27,802 nt of DNA from Phallusia fumigata. Its lineage: Eukaryota; Chordata; Ascidiacea; Phlebobranchia; Ascidiidae. The notes beneath the pieces were generated by a model. It had not been told where the DNA came from. It saw nothing but the letters and a program-made list of their open reading frames with translations, and made no database searches. Below, one piece after another: positions 18,994 to 26,032 of this stretch. The stretch's first letter is position 1, and the number at the start of each line of letters is the position of its first letter. The position numbers and the translations under genes are program-made. The stretch lies in assembly GCA_008931825.1 (NCBI GenBank), contig QXVZ01030702.1:1-27802 (forward strand), given 5' to 3'.

Positions 18994-20021
18994 TCAAAAT
19001 TTGCTTAGGCTAAAATATCGCACCATTACACATAACTGTTTTTCCAGACCAATGTCCATACTTTCGTCTATAATAAGAGAATAAGGAACATCTTTAAGTT
19101 CATTTGACAGTTCTTCTCGCATCGATGGGCACAAAACTTTCTTTATGAGCGCAGAACATTTGGTTCTGTGGAGAGATATGTCTTTGCCAGACACAGCGTT
19201 AACTATTTCACCTAAATGGTCCACAGTAATTATANTCTGTGGAGAGATATGTCTTTGCCAGACACAACATGAACTATTTCACCTAAATGGTCCACAGTAA
19301 TTATACTGAAACGACAAGCAATATGTACAGCAAGTTGCAGCTCTGCAGTTTTTACCGCGCTGTCTTTGACTAAACGTTTGGCACCCGCATCAAATAAAGT
19401 TCTGTTTCTAGCACTGGAATGGGGTTCAGCATTTATTTATGTTTTTCCGTTTCGGGATGACTGAATAAATCATTCCGATGTGCACGAATTTCACAATATT
19501 TGCAGAATGCTTTCGTGCTGTTTCCTGCAACAGGTTGAATCCAACTTTTCAACTTGTTATCTTTCTCCCATTCTTGATTATACTGTTTACCGTATTTTGC
19601 CCACTTTCCCATGTTTCATAAATCTGCCAATACTTTGAAATGAAAGCTTTCTGTGCTTCTTCTGCAATAATCCAAAAGTATTAATGAAAATGAAACAGTA
19701 GTGTGACTTTTTAAAAAATACATACCATCCATGTTGAGAAAAAACAGGCACAAAAGACAATCTCCATTGCGTTGTAACAATGCTGGTGTTTATTGCAATT
19801 CCTTTTGTTTCCGTCAACGCATTATTACACACACCGTACGATTGTTTCGTTTGTCGGAAAATTAAATCGTCGGTTTTCTCTTGCAAACATGTTTCAATGC
19901 CAGAATGTATGGTAAGTGGTTAAGTGTCTTTGGAAAACCCGCCCAAAAAAACGCAACCCGTAAAAAAAACCCGCAACTCGATGTCGAAAACTAGCCCAAA
20001 ACCGCCACCCTGGCAACACTG
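18994..20021 (-). mobile_element. hAT-family DNA transposon, 5' part with BED finger and start of transposase
   Basis: The minus strand begins at a hAT-like terminus CAGTGTTGCCAGGGTGGCGG (20002-20021). A leader with repeated AACCCGC/CGCAACCCG-type subterminal motifs follows, then a transposase start at ATG 19610-19612 (MGKWAKYGKQYNQEWEK). A BED-type zinc finger (CKYC, then HPETEKH) binds the transposon ends in this family. The frame stops after KHK near 19.43 kb, and the sequence resumes in another frame with KDSAVKTAELQLAVHIAC, SGKDISLHRTKCSALIKK and SLIIDESMDIG. The last carries the conserved first catalytic-region Asp typical of KIAA1586/ZBED-like hAT transposases. It ends at 18994, so most of the catalytic core and the C-terminal dimerisation region are missing. 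An N near 19235 with flanking duplication disturbs the copy. Confidence 0.75.
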
Positions 20022-20079
20022 GGAGCAAGGCTCAACACAAATCAGTATTAAACAGACATGTGGAGCAAGGCTCAACACA
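20022..20079 (+). repeat. 18-bp direct repeat beside the hAT terminus
   Basis: GGAGCAAGGCTCAACACA occurs at 20022-20039 and again at 20062-20079, separated by 22 bp. The first copy abuts the hAT end exactly. Its first 8 bases (GGAGCAAG) would be the expected 8-bp target duplication of a hAT insertion, but the other flank is missing, so this cannot be confirmed. Confidence 0.8.
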
Positions 20080-20133
20080 CATAAAACAATACAAAACAAG
20101 GTTTACCATTCAAGTACACATTTTTACTCATGC

Positions 20134-20855
20134 CTACTGATGGCTGAAAAGAACAATTTTATTTAACTTTTTTCTGATTTTCTTGTCTGTGACTTGGGCC
20201 GATGTTCGCTTGCCAAGGTGATACAGACGAATTTTACAATAACATTTTAAAACTGATTTTTGATGCAAACCTATGATTATCAAGGACACAACAATCCAAT
20301 AAGTGATTGTCCAATTCACCAAATATATTTGTTGTTCCCGAACTTTCCAACACCAAGCTTGAAATTATGAGATTTATGTTTTTGCAGTGGGGCAATTTTT
20401 GACCGGTTGAACTTAAAAGCCTTTGGAAATGCTTTTCAGTTTCTTCGCAAACCTTCACCAAACTGCAAGATGGCAAAAACAGCCCTTCCCTATTTTTAAA
20501 ATATTTATTTACCCTATATTTATCTGGAACTTCGTTGGGCGCTATCAGAACCAAGTGCATTACTACACTGCCAACACTTCATATGTTTTGTAACCATTTT
20601 TGAAACATAACCTGCAATGTATGATATAGCTGCCTTCTTGAAACTTGACAAAATTTTAACATTGGGAACATCGTTATAATCATGAACATCGGTGCTTGGC
20701 TGTCTTTCTTTAAGGTCATATTTTCTGATCAGCGCAGCATCTGTGATAGTGACCTCGCCATATTTAGTAACACAAGTGTCTGACATTAAATGCAAGATGT
20801 CCGTGGAATCTTTACCAGTGCAGTTGCCATTGGTGCCTTTAATACTGCTTCTCAA
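20134..20855 (-). pseudogene. P-element/THAP9-like transposase, C-terminal fragment
   Basis: Coding stretches on the minus strand read in order: FKKAAISYIAGYVSKMVTKH followed by CWQCSNAL, then KNREGLFLPSCSLVKVCEET, then IRLYHLGKRTSAQ and a terminal KIRKKLNKIVLFSHQ. The YIAGYV...C..C pattern, the GGL-xPS-like stretch and the basic K-x-R-x-KLxK-xxLF ending are those of the C-terminal part of P-element/THAP9 transposases. Two frame changes (near 20.53-20.56 kb and near 20.27 kb) separate the pieces, so the copy is dead. The THAP zinc finger and catalytic domain are absent. It lies in the same orientation as the adjacent hAT fragment, with about 110 bp between them. Confidence 0.7.
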
Positions 20856-21105
20856 GAACAGACGTTTATATGCTTGTAGTGATTTTTGATTATTTGTTGT
20901 GTTTTTCGCCGATGTTTGTGTACGTTTGGGGAAATGATTTTATTGCACGGCACAAAACCCTCGTATGATCTCATCGCTAAATTACATGCACTCTTTAGGA
21001 TTTACGATGCCATCGATTAATTCTAGTTCATTCCTTTGGGTTTAATTTACAACCGCGCTGTCATTCGTGATAATCAAGTCCATTAAACCAGATTGGAAAA
21101 AGGGT
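20856..21105. other. Presumed 5' edge of the Ty3/Gypsy element
   Basis: No gene is present. The 5' LTR of the element should begin in or near this stretch, but the 3' LTR lies beyond the window, so the ends cannot be fixed by comparison. Confidence 0.4.
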
Positions 21106-21113
21106 TATATAAG
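21106..21113 (+). promoter_or_regulatory. TATA box of the LTR element
   Basis: TATATAAG, in the context GGGTTATATAAGCGC, lies about 200 bp before the likely Gag start and about 115 bp before the leader splice donor. This is a typical RNA polymerase II core promoter string at the expected place for the 5' LTR. Confidence 0.55.
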
Positions 21114-21223
21114 CGCACGCATTTTACGTTCAGATATAGAGTTTTTACACGAGTTAAATAGAATAAGAACGGAAAAATTGTACACTGTAACGAAGTGCTG
21201 CCCAATTCAATTGTGTGTCAAAA

Positions 21224-21296
21224 GTAAGTGTTATGTTATATTTTATTGTGTTGTTACTTATTATTACATTATAAAGAAACCTTTTTGGATTTCCAG
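21224..21296 (+). other. Candidate 73-nt leader intron in the LTR element
   Basis: GTAAGTGTTATG at 21224 is a near-perfect splice donor, and GGATTTCCAG ending at 21296 is an acceptor. The interior is AT- and pyrimidine-rich. Removing it leaves the Gag ATG at 21313 downstream. The donor could also join to a site upstream of the envelope-like ORF, as envelope-bearing Gypsy elements are known to express env from a spliced RNA. No transcript evidence is available here. Confidence 0.45.
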
Positions 21297-21312
21297 TTTT
21301 TTGCCAAAGTTT

Positions 21313-22755
21313 ATGAAACTTTCGCACAGACAAAAGGGTGTAGAAACGCCTGAACAATTATTGGCAACGCCTGGCGATTTTGTCTCGCCAGTTAAGTCGC
21401 GTCATGAAGGTATACCTGTACCCTCGTTTTTTGAAGGTGAAAGCGGTAGCGAATTGCAGGACGACATTTTTAAATTCACTGGTTTGTCAATCCCCGTAAA
21501 CACAACGACTAATTGTTCAGTAACGTTTGATGATGCTCCCATGCGAGCACGTACGTCAGCCACGACTGAATTATCTTATTGTTCTACTAAACCAGGTCCG
21601 AGTTATTTGGCACAACCCGCTGTTGTTTCCAGCAATGATTTAACCTATACGAACGCAGGTCAGAATGTGAACACGCCTCGTTCAAACTACTATGTGCATC
21701 CGGAAAGCAATGCACAAGCCGCGTCTTTATTATTGCCTCCGGGCCAGTCAATTTCGAATCCACGTTTTTCTACACCTAATGTTTCGGCGAAAGAAGCAAT
21801 ACCGGCCATACCTTTAACCGCTAAGGTTAAGTTACCGCCAATGTGGCAAGATTCTGTCAAGTTGTGGTTGGCCACAGTTGATGTAATTTTTGAAAACCAC
21901 CAAATCACATCCGACGACCAGAAATTTAATTTAACCATTTCATCATTGAACCAGGAACAGGCACAGCGCGTGGGTCATATCATTTTAGGAAAAGGTGACC
22001 ATCGTTCCTACGATGATTTAAAACAGGCTCTTCTAAAGGCTTTTGACAGTAACCCAATCACTGAGCTGCATGAATTGTTTCATGACCTCACGCTAGAAAA
22101 TAAGCGCCCTAGCATTCTTTTGAATCGTATGAAGGTTCTCTTGGGGAATTACCAAGATCTAAGTCCGGACGCTGAGAAACTTTTAAAAAAACTCTTTTAT
22201 GACAGACTGCCGGCACACATTAGAATGATATTGGCACCTGAATACGGTTTATCGGTCGACACCTTGGCAGAAAAGGCCGACCATATAATGTTGATAAGCG
22301 ACCCAGGAAAGTTTCAGCCTGGCAATGTTGGTAAAATTGGCGTAGATACTTCAGATTCAAAAAACGTTTTTGCGAGTACTCAGATGTTAATTAATGATAA
22401 CATGGAGAGACGTCTTCGGGAAGTGACCGAAGAATTAAGGAACCTTAAATCTGCTCAAACTGTCGTATCAGTCACGCCACGTTTTCAAGCGCCTAGAAGG
22501 CAAAATGGTGGATACTATAGGTCGAATAATTTTAATTCTCGCAATAACAATTTTCGACCGCCTCCTCGTCGAGATTTTAATGTTAGGCCACGCCCAGAAC
22601 AGCCTTCTTCTTCTAACGGACAAGCTAATCGATTTTATTCTCCCCAACCGTCAGATCTGTGCTACTATCATAGTAGGTATGGTTCGCGTGCGGAAAGGTG
22701 TGTCAAGCCTTGTGCGTATTATCAACAAAAAAACGGTGTGCGTCCCTCTCACTAA
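21313..22755 (+). CDS. gag: Gag-like structural protein of the LTR element
   Basis: The open frame extends upstream to an ATG at 21067, but that extension crosses the promoter-like region and the leader intron, so I place the start at ATG 21313 (MKLSHRQKG), giving about 480 residues. A Ser/Pro/Thr-rich N-terminal third precedes a capsid-type region starting LPPMWQDSVKLWLATVDVIF, a hallmark of retrotransposon Gag in the Ty3/Gypsy order. A basic Arg/Asn-rich tract follows. The nucleocapsid motif is C450-X2-H-X9-C-X3-C467, the CHCC form described for CsRn1-clade elements and unlike the usual CCHC knuckle. In the family Gag assembles the particle and packages the RNA. The frame ends 58 nt inside pol. 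Confidence 0.85.
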   Translation: MKLSHRQKGVETPEQLLATPGDFVSPVKSRHEGIPVPSFFEGESGSELQDDIFKFTGLSIPVNTTTNCSVTFDDAPMRARTSATTELSYCSTKPGPSYLAQPAVVSSNDLTYTNAGQNVNTPRSNYYVHPESNAQAASLLLPPGQSISNPRFSTPNVSAKEAIPAIPLTAKVKLPPMWQDSVKLWLATVDVIFENHQITSDDQKFNLTISSLNQEQAQRVGHIILGKGDHRSYDDLKQALLKAFDSNPITELHELFHDLTLENKRPSILLNRMKVLLGNYQDLSPDAEKLLKKLFYDRLPAHIRMILAPEYGLSVDTLAEKADHIMLISDPGKFQPGNVGKIGVDTSDSKNVFASTQMLINDNMERRLREVTEELRNLKSAQTVVSVTPRFQAPRRQNGGYYRSNNFNSRNNNFRPPPRRDFNVRPRPEQPSSSNGQANRFYSPQPSDLCYYHSRYGSRAERCVKPCAYYQQKNGVRPSH

Positions 22756-25700
22756 AGGTGAACAGTGTTTGGGACAGGACAGATTCAAAAACTTTCACCG
22801 TACTCGATAAAAATCACAATTTACCTTTTCTTGTTGATACTGGTAGCGCTGTAAGTCTTATTCCCCGTAAATTTGCGCGAGAATTTTGTCCTAGTTTTCC
22901 CGTAAAAATGCAATGCGCTCTTGGTAACGAATTCCAATCTTATGGGGAAGTTAAATTGTCTGTAAATTTTAATGTTGGTCGTTTTAAGTGGAAGTTTCTA
23001 GTTTGCGATGTTGATTGTTGTATTTTAGGTGCTGATTTTTTGAGCAATTTTGAGTTGTTGGTGGATATTAACCACAGGCGTTTGTTGCGCTGTAAGAACG
23101 CGAAACGAAAAAGGCTAGCTGTTCAGAGTAAAGAACAAAAGACGAATAGTCCGGTCGATAAAATGAGCAGCATCAGAAGTAATGACGTACTAGATAAGTC
23201 TCTGCATGATACAGCGAGGGTTGTAAATTTGGTCTCTGCGCCACTCGAGTGTGATAAAGGACCCAATGTTGATCGCTTTCAGCGCACATTACGGCAGTTT
23301 CCCGAGTTGACGCAACCTATATGTGCTAACAAGCCTGTTAAACATAATGTAATGCATCAGATTGTAACTTCGGGCAGACCTGTGTCTTGTAGACCTAGGA
23401 GATTGTCGCCTGAAACTTTACAAATCGCTAGGGAGCATTTTGCAAAGCTTGAAAAACAAGGTATAATTCGTCCGTCTAATAGTCCGTGGACTTCAGCCTT
23501 GCACGTTGTACCGAAAAAGGATAAAACTTTACGTTTTGTCGGAGATTACAGGCCTCTGAACCTATTAACTGAGGATGATTCATATCCACTTCCGTATTTG
23601 CGAGATTTCACGAATAATTTACACGGGAAAACGATTTTTAGCTCTATTGATTTATTAAGCGCTTACTATCAGGTTCCAGTTCACCCTGAGTCAATTCCAA
23701 AAACCGCTATAACCACACCATTTGGGTCGTTTGAGTTTATGAGACTTCCTTTTGGTTTAAAATGTGCAGGTCAAACTTTTCAAAGGTATATTAATCAGGT
23801 GGTCAGTGGATTTGAAGAATTTTGTTTTGCTTATGTCGATGATCTTTTGATTGCAAGTATTGACGCAGATGAACATGAAATGCACTTAAAAATGTTGTTT
23901 CAGCGATTAACTGACTATGGCATATTGATCAATGAAAAGAAGACGCATTTAGGTCAAAGTGAGCTTGACTTTTTGGGACATAGCATAACGTGTCATGGTT
24001 TGAAACCTCTTAAAAGCAGAGTTGAAGTTATTAGAAATTTTCCTCGACCCGAGACTGTTACACAGTTGCGTTCTTTTCTGGGTATATTTAACTTTTATAG
24101 GCGATTTATACCACATGCTTCAGACACTCTTCGTCATCTAAATGTAATGTTGGGAAATGAACCTAAAAATTGTAAGAAAATATTAAATTGGAAACCTGAA
24201 GCTATTAAAGCCTTTGAGGATATTAAAAGTAAATTTAGTGATCAAGTACTTTTGCATTATCCGCTGATAAATGGTCGATTTTCATTAGTCTGTGATGCAA
24301 GTAATTTTGCTGTGGGCGCATCTCTCAATCAATATAATAAAGGTGTTTGGGAACCTTTGGCATTTTTTTCCAAAGCTTTAAATAATGTTCAAAAGAATTA
24401 CAGTACTTTCGATAGGGAGTTACTTGCAATTTACCTCGCAATTAAACATTTTAAAGACATATTGCAAGGAAGGAATTTTAATGTTGTCACGGATCATATG
24501 CCGTTAGTCAAGGCTTTTCGAGCAAGAACGAATAATTTTTCTCCCCGGCAACAACGTCACATGGACTATATTGCTCAATATACGAGTGACTTAGAATTTT
24601 TAAGTGGATTTCAAAATGTGGTCGCAGATTGTTTATCTCGAATTGAGGTCAATGCCATCTCTCTTGCCGATAATTTATTGTCGTTAAACGATCTTGCACA
24701 ACAACAGCAGGATTCTTTTTTTCTGGACAGTTTGCACGACTTGTATTGTTCGTTAGAACTAACAGAAAGAGAAGTACCCAACAGCGAACTTAAGTTAGTA
24801 GGTGATATCTCTACGGGAAGTTTCAGACCAATTGTACCACCGTCGTTGAGAAGACGCGCTTTTAACACGTTGCATGGTTTGTCGCATCCCGGTATTAAAG
24901 CAACGCAACGCCTTGTTTCTAGCCGATTTGTCTGGCACGGTATGAACCGCGATATTAATGACTGGTGTCAAACGTGTTTAGAATGTCAACGCTGCAAGGT
25001 AAGAAGGCATATTCGTGCACCTTTGGGAAAATACGTTGAACCTACAGCTAGATTTCAGCATGTCAACCTTGACATTGTCGGCCCGCTTCCAGTATGTGAT
25101 GGGTATTCTTATCTTTTGACTGTTTGCTGCAGATTTTCACGATGGTTTGAGGCTATACCGTTGCCAAATATTTCAGCCGCTACTTGTACAAACGCGTTTT
25201 TGTTACATTGGGTGGCTAGATTCGGCGCACCGCATTATGTGTCCAGTGATAGAGGCAGTCAATTCACATCTGAATTATTTAATGATTTTTGTGTTCAATT
25301 CGGTATTAAGTTACAACAAACTACAGCGTACCGACCTGAGAGTAACGGATTTATCGAGGTTCAACATAAGTATTTAAAGTCAGCTCTTAAAGCTCATAGC
25401 CAGCCAAACAATTGGCATGGTAATTTAGGACTTGTTCTTTTGGGCTTGCGTAGTGTGTATAAGCCTGACATTGATGCATGCGCTGCTGAAATGGTTTATG
25501 GTCAGACTCTACGGTTACCTGGTGAATTTTTTGAGGAAATTGTTCCAGATCTACCAATATCTGACTATTCTAAACAACTGACAGCTTTTATGTCACATTT
25601 AAATTTCGCTAGCCGGAAACCTCAAAGACAAGACCATATATACGTTGATCCTGCCTTAGACAGCTGTACTCATGTTTTCGTAAGAGTTCATGCTAAAAAG

Positions 25701-26015
25701 GGAACCTTGTATCCGGCTTATGACGGTCCTTATAAAGTATTGGACAAACAACCGAATTTTTTTACATTAGCCATGAACGGACGCGAGAACACTGTAACGA
25801 TTAATCGCTTAAAAGTAGCAAATTTGCCACATAACACTTCACCAATAAACGATGAAACACTAATTAATCAAGCTTCACCTATATCGACAGGTGACATAAC
25901 AGACGCAGCCGATTCACCTACTCCCGACATTCTAAACGATACATCACACGAACAAGACACCCACATTACTAGAAGGGGACGTATAATCAGAAAACCTCTA
26001 CGCTTTCGAGATTAG
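22698..26015 (+). CDS. pol: Pol polyprotein: protease, reverse transcriptase, RNase H, integrase
   Basis: The frame of 1,105 codons is expressed by -1 shift from gag, so its own first ATG is probably not used. The aspartic protease has D47-T-G-S in FLVDTGSAVSLIP. Reverse transcriptase motifs include FVGDYRPLN, LPFGLKCAGQTFQRY and the catalytic FAYVDDLL (YVDD at residues 379-382). RNase H follows with CDASNFAVGASL (Asp 533), FDRELLAIY and VVTDHMPL. Integrase has an H-H-C-C zinc module (LSHPG to CQTCLECQRC), a DDE triad at D792, D851 and E887 with 35 residues between the last two, and a GPY/F-type C-terminal module (YDGPYKVL). The domain order and the D-D(35)E spacing are those of Ty3/Gypsy. 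The length is normal for the family and the gene looks whole. Confidence 0.95.
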   Translation: MCQALCVLSTKKRCASLSLKVNSVWDRTDSKTFTVLDKNHNLPFLVDTGSAVSLIPRKFAREFCPSFPVKMQCALGNEFQSYGEVKLSVNFNVGRFKWKFLVCDVDCCILGADFLSNFELLVDINHRRLLRCKNAKRKRLAVQSKEQKTNSPVDKMSSIRSNDVLDKSLHDTARVVNLVSAPLECDKGPNVDRFQRTLRQFPELTQPICANKPVKHNVMHQIVTSGRPVSCRPRRLSPETLQIAREHFAKLEKQGIIRPSNSPWTSALHVVPKKDKTLRFVGDYRPLNLLTEDDSYPLPYLRDFTNNLHGKTIFSSIDLLSAYYQVPVHPESIPKTAITTPFGSFEFMRLPFGLKCAGQTFQRYINQVVSGFEEFCFAYVDDLLIASIDADEHEMHLKMLFQRLTDYGILINEKKTHLGQSELDFLGHSITCHGLKPLKSRVEVIRNFPRPETVTQLRSFLGIFNFYRRFIPHASDTLRHLNVMLGNEPKNCKKILNWKPEAIKAFEDIKSKFSDQVLLHYPLINGRFSLVCDASNFAVGASLNQYNKGVWEPLAFFSKALNNVQKNYSTFDRELLAIYLAIKHFKDILQGRNFNVVTDHMPLVKAFRARTNNFSPRQQRHMDYIAQYTSDLEFLSGFQNVVADCLSRIEVNAISLADNLLSLNDLAQQQQDSFFLDSLHDLYCSLELTEREVPNSELKLVGDISTGSFRPIVPPSLRRRAFNTLHGLSHPGIKATQRLVSSRFVWHGMNRDINDWCQTCLECQRCKVRRHIRAPLGKYVEPTARFQHVNLDIVGPLPVCDGYSYLLTVCCRFSRWFEAIPLPNISAATCTNAFLLHWVARFGAPHYVSSDRGSQFTSELFNDFCVQFGIKLQQTTAYRPESNGFIEVQHKYLKSALKAHSQPNNWHGNLGLVLLGLRSVYKPDIDACAAEMVYGQTLRLPGEFFEEIVPDLPISDYSKQLTAFMSHLNFASRKPQRQDHIYVDPALDSCTHVFVRVHAKKGTLYPAYDGPYKVLDKQPNFFTLAMNGRENTVTINRLKVANLPHNTSPINDETLINQASPISTGDITDAADSPTPDILNDTSHEQDTHITRRGRIIRKPLRFRD
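22728..22734 (+). promoter_or_regulatory. -1 ribosomal frameshift slippery site between gag and pol
   Basis: A-AAA-AAC is phased exactly as X-XXY-YYZ relative to the gag frame (CAA AAA AAC), inside the 58-nt gag/pol overlap. Pol lies in the -1 frame. This is the classic read-through arrangement for retroelement pol expression. I did not establish a downstream pseudoknot by eye. Confidence 0.75.
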
Positions 26016-26032
26016 GTACATAAGACAACATT

